Positions 47,307 through 56,255 of a stretch of DNA of 64,000 nt are shown in pieces (within the stretch, counting starts at the first letter, position 1; each line of letters begins with the position of its first letter). Under the pieces are notes generated by a model. The model saw only the letters and a program-made list of their open reading frames with translations. It was not told the origin of the DNA and searched no databases. Position numbers and translations under genes: made by a program. The stretch comes from Leptospira ainlahdjerensis (lineage in GTDB: Bacteria; Spirochaetota; Leptospiria; Leptospirales; Leptospiraceae): NCBI RefSeq assembly GCF_016919175.1, contig NZ_JAFFPU010000004.1:79336-143335 (forward strand). Reading direction: 5' to 3'.

Positions 47307-47801
47307 ATGGCACTACATAAAAGTATGAAACTCGCCTTTGTTTGGATCGGGGTCGCATTCGTGGCCTTGATCGCTGCGACCGTAGTTACGATTCGATACG
47401 CAAGCGAAGGATATACCGGACCGATCGAAAAGGGATATTACGAAAAAGGATTGAACTATGAAAAGTCGATCCTGGAACAAAAAAAGATGATCGCGGAAGG
47501 GTATTCTTACGAAAGTGAACTTTTTTCTTCTCCGCAAGATGTTCGTAAAGGAAAAAATACCTTTTTGATCCGGTTTCAAAAATCGGGAAGGCCCGTTGTG
47601 GGAGCAAAATTGAATATCCTTTTGGAAAGGGCGGCTACGGACGAATGGAATCGTTCCATATCCTTGATCGAATATCCGAAAGATTCAGGGAACTACCACG
47701 GAAGCGTGGAAATTCCGGAAGAGGGGCTTTGGATTTTTAACCTTCAAGGAGAGACCGAAGGAAGAATTCTTCAAAAAACCGTGGAAGTAAAAATTCAATA
47801 G
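47307..47801 (+). CDS. ccoH: cbb3 oxidase assembly protein CcoH/FixH
   Basis: A 164-residue single-span protein of the FixH family. The N-terminal helix (about 10-29) is followed by the typical GYTGPIEKGYYEKGLNYEK (about 34-52), the FixH hallmark, and a beta-rich periplasmic domain. It is needed for cbb3 oxidase maturation, perhaps assisting CcoI. It lies 21 bp after ccoG and 5 bp before ccoI. Confidence 0.85.
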   Translation: MALHKSMKLAFVWIGVAFVALIAATVVTIRYASEGYTGPIEKGYYEKGLNYEKSILEQKKMIAEGYSYESELFSSPQDVRKGKNTFLIRFQKSGRPVVGAKLNILLERAATDEWNRSISLIEYPKDSGNYHGSVEIPEEGLWIFNLQGETEGRILQKTVEVKIQ

Positions 47802-47806
47802 AACGT

Positions 47807-50245
47807 ATGGAAACGTTGTTTCAAGTTACAAACTGCTACCATTGCAATACTCCGATCCGCACGGAAAAAGAGCTGATTCGAGGAGAGCTCAACGGGCAAA
47901 TCGAATCGTTTTGTTGCAGCGGATGCAGAAGCCTTGCGACCCTTTTGGTAAACAACGGACTTACTCAGTTTTATACGCTGAGAGGTTCTGAAAAACTGGA
48001 GGCGGTAAATTCCGAAACAAAAAATCGGGAGAACCTGGAAACAGAATCCGTATATCAGGAATATGTAATACAAAAAAACGAAGGCATCTGCGAAACTCTG
48101 ATCACCATCGGAAAAATTCATTGCTCCGCCTGTGTTTGGTTAAACGAAAAAGTGCTCGGTGATCATAAAGGAATTCTCGAAGCGAGAATTAATTTTGCAA
48201 CGGGAAGAATGAAAATTGTCTACGATCGAAGTTTGGTCGATCTAAACGAAATTTTTTCGATCATAAACGGCATCGGCTATGAACCCTCTCTCTATTCTCC
48301 ACTCAAGGCGGAAACGGGAGTTTCTCGATTTTCCAAGGATTTATTTTACCGAATGGCGCTCGCCGGTTTTTCCTGGGGAAACATCATGCTTTTCAGCGTC
48401 GGATTGTATGCCGGGTATTTTACAGGAATCGAAATCGAATTCAAACGACTATTTCATTACGTTTCTTGGATATTCGCGACTCCGGTATATCTCTACTCGG
48501 GTTACCCCTTTTTCAAAGGTGCGAAGGAATCGATCAAAAGAAGAATGCTCACGATGGATACTCTTCTTTTTTCAGGAGTATCCCTTGCCTATTTTTACAG
48601 CGTCTACGTGACTTTAACCGATCATGGAGAAGTCTATTTTGATTCCGTCTGTACGATTTATTTCTTTATTCTGATCGGAAAGTTTTTAGAATCCGCCATC
48701 CGTTTGAAAGCGGGCAGAAAGGTCGGAGAACTACTGTCAACCCTTCCTCAAGAATATACGGTCCTCCGGGACTCCGTCGAAGCTCAGATTGCACCGAGCG
48801 CGATTCAAGTGGACGAAAGAATTCTTCTCAAAAACGGAAACCGAGTTCCGGTGGACGGAATTCTACAATCCACTACCTCTTACTTCGACGAATCCTTTTT
48901 AACCGGAGAATCGAAACCGGTCACACACAAGAATGGAGATACGATCCTTTCGGGTTCTTTGTGTCTGAGTACGAACGCGGAGCTGCTTGCGACTACAACC
49001 GCAAAGGAAAGCACGCTCTCGAGAATCTCAGCGCTCATCGAATCCTCGCTTCAAGCAAAACCCGGAATTCAAAGAACGACGGATCGATTTTCGACTTATT
49101 TCATACAGATCGTTTTGGGAATCGCAGTTGCAACTTTTTGCATATACGGATTCTATTTTCAAAACTGGGAATCGGCAGTCCTCAACACGATCAGTGTTTT
49201 GATCGTTGCTTGTCCTTGTGCGCTCGGACTCGCGGTCCCCGCAGCCTATGTAGTGAGTAACTTACTTCACAGCTCGAAAGGGATTTTGGTAAAGAATCCG
49301 GACTCTCTCGAAATTCTCAGTCGCGCCGATCAAATCTACTTCGACAAAACCGGCACCCTGACTACGGGAAAACTATCGCTTCAAGAGGAGAACTTTCTGG
49401 ACAAAGAGGAAAAACTCCGCATCTATTCTCTCATCCTTTCCTTAGAATCCGGTTCCACACATCCGCTCGCGGAAAGTTTAAAAAAAGAAATCGGAAAAAA
49501 ATTAAAAAACCAAAATCAAGAAGCGATTATTTATACTTGGAAAGAAATTACCGAACTTCCCGGATCCGGAATGGAAGGCAGATTGATCGGAGAATCCGCT
49601 TCTTATCGAATCGGAAACCTAAACTTTGTGTCCGGAGGAACTCAAAAACAAGACGGCAAGATCTACTTAGGTAGAGAAGGAAATCTGCTCGCAAGTTTTG
49701 TATTGGAAGATTTGGTTCGTCCGGAAACAAAAAGTACGATCGAAAGATTAAAAAATAATTTTGGTTATCTAGGAATTCTTTCCGGAGATTCCAAATCCAA
49801 AGTAGAATCCTTGGCCGCAGCCGTCGGAATCGACCATCCTCTTTTCGAACTCAAACCCGAAGAAAAACTTAAGGTGATTCAAAAAGCTCAAAACGAAGGG
49901 AATACCGTGGTCATGGTAGGAGACGGAATCAACGATTCCGCTTGTTTGGCTGCGGCCAATCTCGGAATTTCTATGGGAATCGCATCGGATCTTTCCATCG
50001 ATAAATCCGATCTGGTTCTCATCAGCAATCAACTAGATTCGATCATTTCGGCCGTGAAAATTTCCAAAAAAACAAGAAATATCGTATTTCAGAATATTCT
50101 AATTTCCTTAACTTACAATTCAATCATGTTGCCTTTGGCAGCTTTCGGATTTATGCTTCCTGTGATCTGCGCCGGCTTTATGACTCTGAGTTCCCTTTCG
50201 GTGGTTTTAAATTCGATCTCGTTACAATGGAGAACAAAATTATGA
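47807..50245 (+). CDS. ccoI: Copper-translocating P-type ATPase CcoI/FixI
   Basis: An 812-residue heavy-metal P1B ATPase. An N-terminal cysteine-rich domain (CNTP and SFCCSGCRSLA) and an HMA-like segment (IHCSACVWLNEKV) precede the membrane part. The ion path is ACPCALGLAVP (CPC), the phosphorylation site is DKTGTLTTG, and the hinge is MVGDGINDS. These and the position in the cco operon identify the FixI/CcoI type, which exports copper for loading of the cbb3 active site. Its stop overlaps the ccoS start (ATGA). Confidence 0.93.
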   Translation: METLFQVTNCYHCNTPIRTEKELIRGELNGQIESFCCSGCRSLATLLVNNGLTQFYTLRGSEKLEAVNSETKNRENLETESVYQEYVIQKNEGICETLITIGKIHCSACVWLNEKVLGDHKGILEARINFATGRMKIVYDRSLVDLNEIFSIINGIGYEPSLYSPLKAETGVSRFSKDLFYRMALAGFSWGNIMLFSVGLYAGYFTGIEIEFKRLFHYVSWIFATPVYLYSGYPFFKGAKESIKRRMLTMDTLLFSGVSLAYFYSVYVTLTDHGEVYFDSVCTIYFFILIGKFLESAIRLKAGRKVGELLSTLPQEYTVLRDSVEAQIAPSAIQVDERILLKNGNRVPVDGILQSTTSYFDESFLTGESKPVTHKNGDTILSGSLCLSTNAELLATTTAKESTLSRISALIESSLQAKPGIQRTTDRFSTYFIQIVLGIAVATFCIYGFYFQNWESAVLNTISVLIVACPCALGLAVPAAYVVSNLLHSSKGILVKNPDSLEILSRADQIYFDKTGTLTTGKLSLQEENFLDKEEKLRIYSLILSLESGSTHPLAESLKKEIGKKLKNQNQEAIIYTWKEITELPGSGMEGRLIGESASYRIGNLNFVSGGTQKQDGKIYLGREGNLLASFVLEDLVRPETKSTIERLKNNFGYLGILSGDSKSKVESLAAAVGIDHPLFELKPEEKLKVIQKAQNEGNTVVMVGDGINDSACLAAANLGISMGIASDLSIDKSDLVLISNQLDSIISAVKISKKTRNIVFQNILISLTYNSIMLPLAAFGFMLPVICAGFMTLSSLSVVLNSISLQWRTKL

Positions 50246-50430
50246 ACGCACTCTATCTTACGATTCCTCTCGCGATGCTCATCGCACTCGGGGCCCTGAT
50301 AGTTTTTTTCTGGTCCTTAAAATCCGGTCAGTATGAAGACATCGAAGGTCCAAAGTACAGAATGCTTTTTGACGACGACGAAGAAAAAAAACCGATATCC
50401 AAAACGGGAGAACAAAGACATGCAGAGTGA
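50242..50430 (+). CDS. ccoS: cbb3 oxidase assembly protein CcoS
   Basis: A 62-residue membrane protein with one N-terminal helix (about 5-25), the CcoS-typical VFFWSLKSGQYEDIEGP (about 21-37) and a charged tail. The start is ATG 50242, overlapping the ccoI stop and preceded by GGAGAA; an in-frame ATG 15 bases upstream is less likely. CcoS is needed for cofactor insertion into the cbb3 oxidase. Its stop lies inside the following SafE-like gene. Confidence 0.88.
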   Translation: MNALYLTIPLAMLIALGALIVFFWSLKSGQYEDIEGPKYRMLFDDDEEKKPISKTGEQRHAE

Positions 50431-51175
50431 ACTGTTTTTGACAACTCTTTCGATCGCCTTTATTCACGGAATCACGAGTTCGCTTCATTGCCTGGGAATG
50501 TGTGGTCCATTTGCGGGAACCTTAAATCTCGCAAACCAGGGACAAAAATACAAAACGAACTTATTCTATAATTTAGGAAGATGGATTTCCTACTCCACGT
50601 TAGGTGCCATTTTCGGAATATTAGGTTCCGGTCTCAATCTTGCTGGAAAATTGGTATCTCTTCACGAGTTGGCGGCGGTCATCTCCGGAATCTTTATCAT
50701 CGGATTCGGGCTCAGTCTGATCCAAAACGGAACGCCGGAACGGTCCGGATTCTATCAGAAAATTCTAAATCGATTTGCGGGACCATTACTCGCTTCTCTC
50801 AAACAAGGAAAGAACCTTCCAACGACTTCGATGGCTTTCGGAATGGTAACCGGGCTTTTGCCCTGTGCGGTTTTGTATCCGGCGTTTAGTCTTGCTTTGG
50901 CGACAGGAAGCGCGAGCTCAGGTTGGCTCGTGATGTCGATTTTTTTCTTAGGAACCTTCCCTGCACTCTTCTTGTTCGGGGTCGGTTTTCGAAACTTACT
51001 GGTTAAATTACCGCAGGGTGTGATCCGCTACGGAGGAATTATTATCGTCCTTGTCGGAATTTCGATGATTTTCTTTAGACTGGGACATTCGCACTCCGAA
51101 CACGAACATTCTCCGAATTCGCACCCGATGGAAGAACATTCATCCCCGCAAGAGGATCATTCTCACCATCATTAG
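50420..51175 (+). CDS. TauE/SafE-like membrane protein with His-rich tail
   Basis: A 251-residue membrane protein with about six spans of the sulfite exporter TauE/SafE group often linked to cbb3 clusters (also called UreH- or CcoA-neighbour-like). The opening SSLHCLGMCGPFAG (residues about 18-31) and the MVTGLLPCAVLYPAF motif are typical. The last 27 residues are rich in His (HSHSEHEH ... HSHHH), which suggests metal binding. The ATG 50420 is preceded by GGAGAA and overlaps ccoS by 11 bp. It may supply or sense copper for oxidase assembly; this is inference. Confidence 0.82.
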   Translation: MQSELFLTTLSIAFIHGITSSLHCLGMCGPFAGTLNLANQGQKYKTNLFYNLGRWISYSTLGAIFGILGSGLNLAGKLVSLHELAAVISGIFIIGFGLSLIQNGTPERSGFYQKILNRFAGPLLASLKQGKNLPTTSMAFGMVTGLLPCAVLYPAFSLALATGSASSGWLVMSIFFLGTFPALFLFGVGFRNLLVKLPQGVIRYGGIIIVLVGISMIFFRLGHSHSEHEHSPNSHPMEEHSSPQEDHSHHH

Positions 51176-51234
51176 AAGAAATTTCTTTCCAAACATTCAA
51201 GTTTTTCCGGGAGATTTCGATTGTAAAATGGAAG

Positions 51235-52953
51235 ATGATTTCTACACTGAAACCCCGGATGAGCGACTCTCTCAAGAATTTCACTGATTCCCTTCTAAAG
51301 GATCTGGAAGAAAACGAAAACGCATTCTTCAAAATCGAAAATGAAGAAGGACTCGCCTATCTCTCCGTCTTTCCGGCCGGCAAAAAAGGGAAACCCCTCG
51401 ATTCCAAAGAAATCCTAAGAAGAATCGAACTCTTTCAGATCTCCGAAATTTCCCATACGATCATCAAAGAATTGATCCAAAAATCCGACGGACTTCCTCA
51501 CCTCATCGGAAAATGGCCGGGAAAACCGGAAAGTTCACGAATCGAGATCGAGATTTCAGAAGATAAAATGAAAACTTACGTTCTCTTTCATCCTCCAAAG
51601 TACGGCGGAAAACTTTTGAGCTCGGGACAGATCCAAGAATCGATTCAGCTCCGCGGAATCATTTACGGAGTGATTCCGGAAACCATCGATCGTCTTTCCG
51701 CAGAACCCGAGTACGGAAAAAAAATCCTGATCGCGGAAGGAACGGCTCCGATTCCAGGTAAAAATGGAGATCTCAGAATTCTTTTCATTCATCCCGCGCT
51801 TCCCCATCTCGAAGAAGACGAGTTTGGAAGAGTCGATTTTAAAAATATTCAAATCATACAAAGTGTCGCTCAGGATCAAAAGCTTGCTGAAAAAATTTCT
51901 CCCACCCCTGGAAAGGAAGGAAAGAATGTTTTCGGAGAAATTCTTCCGTACGAACCCGGAAAGGAAGCAGATTGGAAACTCGGAGCCAACGTTAGACTCT
52001 CTTCGGATGGAACTTCAGTTCATTCTTTGATCAGTGGAAGACCGATCCTTGATCGACAAGGAACCATCCGAGTGGACGAGGTCTGTCATTTGGAAAACGT
52101 AGACTTTTCCACCGGAAACGTCAGTTTCCCTGGAACGATCATCGTGGAAGGATCGATCGCAGACGGATTTACGCTGGAAACCGAAGGATCGATCATCGTA
52201 AAAAAATCGGTAGGCAAGGTTTTTCTCAAGGCAGCCGGAGACATCGTTTTGTCGGGCGGTTTTATGGGAAGAAACGGCGGTTTGATAGAATCCGGAGCCG
52301 ATATCTACACTCGCTTCGTGGAACAGGGAAAACTCATTTCCAAAAATACGATTTTTATCGAAGAGGCTTCCATGCACTCCGAACTCGTCGCCGGAGAATC
52401 CGTAGTCATCCGAGGTGGAAGAGGAGAATTGATCGGAGGAACCTGCGTCGCTGGAAAAGCGGTCATCTGTACCAAGTTAGGCGCCATCGCGGAAACAAAA
52501 ACTTCAGTATCCGTCGGGATCCGTCCGGAACTTCTGGAGGACTTGGAAAAACTGAGGACCGAAGTTCAGAAGAATCAAGAGATTCTTAAAAAAGTGGAAC
52601 TGAGTCTTGTAAAACTCAACGAAGATTCTCAGAGAAGACAACTGACTGCGGAAGAAAAGGAAAGTCTTCCCAAACTCACGGCGATCAAACTGAAATATTC
52701 AGGAATTCTAAATAACTTACTCGGCCAAGAACAATCCATGATCATGGGTTTTGAACCGGATAAGGACTCCTATGTTGAAGTTGAAGAGGAAATTTTTCCA
52801 GGGGTGGATATTTATCCGGGAAAAGGAAAAAACTTCAAGGTTCGCCTCAAAGAAATCCCCGGGCCTTCTTTTGTATTTCTCGGGAACGACGGAAATCCGC
52901 AGATCACAAAAGTAAGACCAAAACGCCTCGGAATTCTTCAAGAAGATCCTTAA
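51235..52953 (+). CDS. FapA-family (DUF342) protein
   Basis: A 572-residue protein of the FapA/DUF342 family. The central beta-helical region holds repeated strands (VSFPGTIIVEGSIADGFTLE and FLKAAGDIVLSGGFMG) and is followed by a coiled-coil part (about 425-490, LEDLEKLRTEVQKNQEILKK) and a small C-terminal beta domain. DUF342 proteins occur in flagellar and polar assembly pathways, but the molecular role is unclear. It begins 59 bp after the SafE-like gene and ends with a 4-bp convergent overlap with the HTH-citrate synthase gene. Confidence 0.8.
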   Translation: MISTLKPRMSDSLKNFTDSLLKDLEENENAFFKIENEEGLAYLSVFPAGKKGKPLDSKEILRRIELFQISEISHTIIKELIQKSDGLPHLIGKWPGKPESSRIEIEISEDKMKTYVLFHPPKYGGKLLSSGQIQESIQLRGIIYGVIPETIDRLSAEPEYGKKILIAEGTAPIPGKNGDLRILFIHPALPHLEEDEFGRVDFKNIQIIQSVAQDQKLAEKISPTPGKEGKNVFGEILPYEPGKEADWKLGANVRLSSDGTSVHSLISGRPILDRQGTIRVDEVCHLENVDFSTGNVSFPGTIIVEGSIADGFTLETEGSIIVKKSVGKVFLKAAGDIVLSGGFMGRNGGLIESGADIYTRFVEQGKLISKNTIFIEEASMHSELVAGESVVIRGGRGELIGGTCVAGKAVICTKLGAIAETKTSVSVGIRPELLEDLEKLRTEVQKNQEILKKVELSLVKLNEDSQRRQLTAEEKESLPKLTAIKLKYSGILNNLLGQEQSMIMGFEPDKDSYVEVEEEIFPGVDIYPGKGKNFKVRLKEIPGPSFVFLGNDGNPQITKVRPKRLGILQEDP

Positions 52954-54248
52954 ACGATTTTTTTTGGCGAAATTCCCACATAACGCGCCCTCGGACGGAT
53001 CAATTGTTCCGATTGGTATTGTTCCATCGCGTGAGCAATCCAACCGGCGCACCTTCCTATCGCAAATAACGCAAGTCCCGCCCCTTTCGGCAAACCCAAA
53101 GTGTGGATGACCACCGCGAGCCCCATATCGATCGTAGGGTAATCTCCTAAAAGAGAAATCGATTCCTGTATTAGACTTTTTGCAAATACCAAATTTTTGT
53201 TTTTTGGAAAGAATCGTTCCGTCAGTTCGAGCAATTTTTTTCCTCTGGGATCTCCGGTTTGATAGAACGGATGCCCGAATCCGGGAATTTTTTCTCCCAT
53301 CCTCAAACGTTCCGTCAAAAACAACCGTTCTTCTTTTTTTCTTGCGGAGGCATTTTCTATAAGCTCGATCGCTTTTTCTGTCAATAGACCGTGTCGTTTT
53401 CCGGAAAGCGCTGCGAGCCCGCCTATCACCGCTTGGTAAAGACTTGCGTCGGTCGATGCCACACAACGTGTGGTAAAGGAAGACGCATTGAGTTCGTGAT
53501 CTGCTGATAGGATCAACGCCGCGTCGATCAAACGAATCGCCTTCTTGTCCTCGTTTGAAAGGATTCGATTCTTTTTAGAATCGGAAATAAAATGAGAATT
53601 CTTTTTTCCAAAAGAAATTTCTTTCCAAGAAAACCAAAGAGTCTCCGCAATCGAGCCCGCTCCTCGTTTGGACTTCGATGCAAAAAGAGACAACAAACGT
53701 ATAATTTTCGTTCCGGTTTGACTCAAGGCTTCCGGAGTTTTTAGGAGCGCCCTCGTGTCCTCATATTCGGCGACACCCAATAGGATTCTACAAAGATCGA
53801 TCAAAGGACGGTTGGAAATTACCGGAAGAATTTGGAGAGAATCCTTGTCCAGGGTCGGCCATTCCTCTTCAAACGAAAAAGAATTCTCGGAGTCCCAGAG
53901 AATCTTGGCAACGGATTCAAAATTAGAATTTTCTGATAGATCGGTAGCATTCAGACCGCGGTAGTATATCGCGTTTTCTTCGATCAAACTGATCGAAGAT
54001 TCAAGGACCGGCTGACCAAAACTCAAAGCCGCCCTCGCGGTTTTTCCGGGATTTTGTTTTTCCTCTCTTTGCAACAAAAGACGTTCTATTTCTTCTCTTC
54101 TATACCGTTTACTACGGTCCTTTGAACCGCTCGATTCGGAATGAAGGATTCCGCGACTGACATATGCGTAGATCGTTTCCACTTCCACACCCAGTTCTTG
54201 AGCCGCCTCAAACGCCGATAAAAACGATTTTTTTGCCGAAGGTTTCAT
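52950..54248 (-). CDS. MerR-type HTH fused to a citrate-synthase-like domain
   Basis: A 432-residue two-domain protein. Residues about 8-60 form a MerR-like helix-turn-helix (FLSAFEAAQELGVEVETIYA then YVSRGILHSES and KRYRREEIERLL). The rest is citrate-synthase fold: DHELNASSFTTR, RHGLLTEKA, IPGFGHPFYQTGDPRGKKLL and the C-terminal ALFAIGRCAGWIAHAMEQYQ. Candidate catalytic His and Asp are kept, but the usual GFGHR is GFGHP. It is divergent from a normal citrate synthase with 71 bp between starts. It may be an active enzyme with DNA-binding control, or a regulator sensing acetyl-CoA or oxaloacetate. Confidence 0.82.
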   Translation of the reverse strand: MKPSAKKSFLSAFEAAQELGVEVETIYAYVSRGILHSESSGSKDRSKRYRREEIERLLLQREEKQNPGKTARAALSFGQPVLESSISLIEENAIYYRGLNATDLSENSNFESVAKILWDSENSFSFEEEWPTLDKDSLQILPVISNRPLIDLCRILLGVAEYEDTRALLKTPEALSQTGTKIIRLLSLFASKSKRGAGSIAETLWFSWKEISFGKKNSHFISDSKKNRILSNEDKKAIRLIDAALILSADHELNASSFTTRCVASTDASLYQAVIGGLAALSGKRHGLLTEKAIELIENASARKKEERLFLTERLRMGEKIPGFGHPFYQTGDPRGKKLLELTERFFPKNKNLVFAKSLIQESISLLGDYPTIDMGLAVVIHTLGLPKGAGLALFAIGRCAGWIAHAMEQYQSEQLIRPRARYVGISPKKIV

Positions 54249-54250
54249 AC

Positions 54251-54298
54251 ATTGACTATTAAATCAATATTGATAATTTCTTGTCAATGCTGTAAACT
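54251..54298. promoter_or_regulatory. Divergent citrate synthase promoters with dyad
   Basis: A perfect 12-bp dyad ATCAATATTGAT lies at 54263-54274, inside a wider ATTGAC...GTCAAT pair (54251-54256, 54283-54288). On the plus strand TTGATA-N17-TAAACT (54270-54298) could drive the citrate synthase. On the minus strand TTGACA-N18-TTTAAT places the dyad in the spacer, as in MerR promoters. Confidence 0.5.
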
Positions 54299-54319
54299 CA
54301 AGATCGTAAGGAATTCAAT

Positions 54320-55450
54320 ATGAATACAATGGATCTTTTAGAAAAAAGTAAATACAGCCCGGGCCTGGAGGGAATTCCCGCCGTAAAGACTCGAATTTCC
54401 AAGGTGGACGGAACCCACGGCAAACTCGTAATCGCGGGATACCCTATAGAGGAGTTCGCGGAAAAAATCGATTTTGAAGAAACGTTCTTTCTTCTCTTAG
54501 AGGACAAACTTCCGAACGCCGAACAGAAAAAAAGGATCGTAGACGATCTTATTAACGCGAGAAGATTTTCTCAAGTTCAAAGAAACATCTTAGAAAGCTC
54601 CGTTTCCGAAAACGCTACCATCATAGAATGTCTCCGAATCGGGGCCGCGTCTTTATCCTTAGGAAAACCCTTCACTACAAGTGAAGAGGAAAGTTATGCG
54701 GTCGTTGCTACCTTACCCTTAATCGTCGCCTGGGTATATCGTCTCAAAAAAGGATTGAATCCGATTCTTCCCAATCCCGAGCTAAGTCTTGCAGCCAATT
54801 TTCTTTTTATGCTCGGAATTACTCCGAATCCTAAAAAGATAAAGGCACTCAATACATACTGGAACACCGTCGCCGATCACGGACTCAATGCGTCCACGTT
54901 TACAGCAAGAGTGATCGCTTCCACTCAGTCCGATATGATTTCGGCTGCAACCGGAGCCATCGGCGCATTAAAAGGCCCGCTCCACGGAGGCGCCCCCGGA
55001 CCGGCATTGGACATGGTCTTTGAAATCGGTTCACCCGAAAGAACAGAAGAATATCTCAGAAATAAACTCGAAAAAGCGGAAAGGTTGATGGGTTTTGGTC
55101 ATCGGATTTATAAAGTCCGCGACCCGAGAGCGGACATCTTAGCTTCCGCCGCAAAAGAACTCTACGAGCTTCCGGAATTGATAAACTTTTATTCTTTGGC
55201 GATGTATGTCGAAAAAACCGCTCTTCGCTTATTAAAAGAATACAAACCCGATCGAACTCTGCATACAAACGTGGAATTTTATACCGCGCTGTTACTACAT
55301 GGCCTCGATCTTCCAACGGATCTTTTCACTCCCGTATTTGCGATCGGAAGAGCGGCGGGATGGATGGCACATTGTCTGGAACAAAAAAAGGAAAGAATTT
55401 TAAGACCGGACGCGATTTATATCGGAGCCGAAGATAAACACTGGAGATGA
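54320..55450 (+). CDS. Citrate synthase or 2-methylcitrate synthase
   Basis: A 376-residue citrate synthase family enzyme, type II-like in length. It condenses acetyl-CoA or propionyl-CoA with oxaloacetate. The active site is marked by DHGLNASTFTAR, LHGGAPGPALDM and GFGHRIYKVRDPRAD. The third catalytic position, normally Asp in NVDFY, reads Glu (NVEFYTALLLHG). The C-terminal FAIGRAAGWMAHCLEQKKER is typical. It is probably the TCA-cycle citrate synthase, with promoter control shared with the divergent HTH-citrate synthase protein. Methylcitrate activity cannot be excluded. Confidence 0.9.
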   Translation: MNTMDLLEKSKYSPGLEGIPAVKTRISKVDGTHGKLVIAGYPIEEFAEKIDFEETFFLLLEDKLPNAEQKKRIVDDLINARRFSQVQRNILESSVSENATIIECLRIGAASLSLGKPFTTSEEESYAVVATLPLIVAWVYRLKKGLNPILPNPELSLAANFLFMLGITPNPKKIKALNTYWNTVADHGLNASTFTARVIASTQSDMISAATGAIGALKGPLHGGAPGPALDMVFEIGSPERTEEYLRNKLEKAERLMGFGHRIYKVRDPRADILASAAKELYELPELINFYSLAMYVEKTALRLLKEYKPDRTLHTNVEFYTALLLHGLDLPTDLFTPVFAIGRAAGWMAHCLEQKKERILRPDAIYIGAEDKHWR

Positions 55451-55559
55451 CCTGTTTCCAAAATTTGAAAGAAAGGAATATAATACAAAATGCGGATCCC
55501 CTATTCTATCATCCATTAAGATCGACCGCAAAAAAAGAGAGACTTGGAAACCTGAACCC

Positions 55560-56126
55560 GTGAGCCTAATCCGAGTTACTATTCTGATTTGTCTGATCGA
55601 AGCGGGGATCGCTTTTGTTTCTCTCTTTCTCCACGGTTTCACCTCGGAAGGATTTCAAATTCTTGCGCGTTTCTCGGGAAGATATTCTCTTTTGACGTTT
55701 TTATTCTGGATGGCTTTTGCAAACGAAAAGGTCTTAGGGAAAATTCTTTCAAAAAGGCCTTTCTGTACATTTGCGATCGTTCATGGAATCCACTTGATGT
55801 TCGTTTTCGCGTATCTTTCTGTTTCCGGAAAAGCTCCAGTGTTTTCCCGTCTGATCCTGGGAATGATCACCTATGGGATTATCTTTCTCGGACCGTGGTT
55901 GGAAACTTTTCTTTTGCGAAAAGAAAATCGTAACTTCATACTATTAAAACGAATCTACTTTTTGTATCTTTGGATTTTCTTTTTATTGTTTTTGCTTCCA
56001 AAGACGTTAAAAGCGAGCGGAATTCTGGAAGCATACGACCTGTATATTTTGATGGCCTTGATTCTTTTGACACTTCCACTTTGGATCTTGAGGGAATTCA
56101 AATCCAAAAATAAATCTGATTATTAA
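55560..56126 (+). CDS. Hypothetical multi-span membrane protein
   Basis: A 188-residue integral membrane protein with about five hydrophobic segments and few charges. A GTG start at 55560 is used; no strong ribosome binding site stands out, and no family is recognised. It follows the citrate synthase by about 110 bp. Confidence 0.55.
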   Translation: MSLIRVTILICLIEAGIAFVSLFLHGFTSEGFQILARFSGRYSLLTFLFWMAFANEKVLGKILSKRPFCTFAIVHGIHLMFVFAYLSVSGKAPVFSRLILGMITYGIIFLGPWLETFLLRKENRNFILLKRIYFLYLWIFFLLFLLPKTLKASGILEAYDLYILMALILLTLPLWILREFKSKNKSDY

Positions 56127-56255
56127 ATTATAGTTTTAGAATATTCATAATACCGTATTCTTTTTGAATCATTAGAATTAGAATGTCACCTCAAAAGCGT
56201 TATTCTTTCTTGAACGGTAAAAAGTTTCAAACAAGAAAGGTCGACCTTTCTCCGT

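Noticed and set aside
52717..53466. 249-residue minus-strand open frame
   Set aside because: It overlaps the HTH-citrate synthase and FapA genes in another frame, is extremely rich in Arg and Lys, and has no plausible domain. It is a shadow of coding bias.
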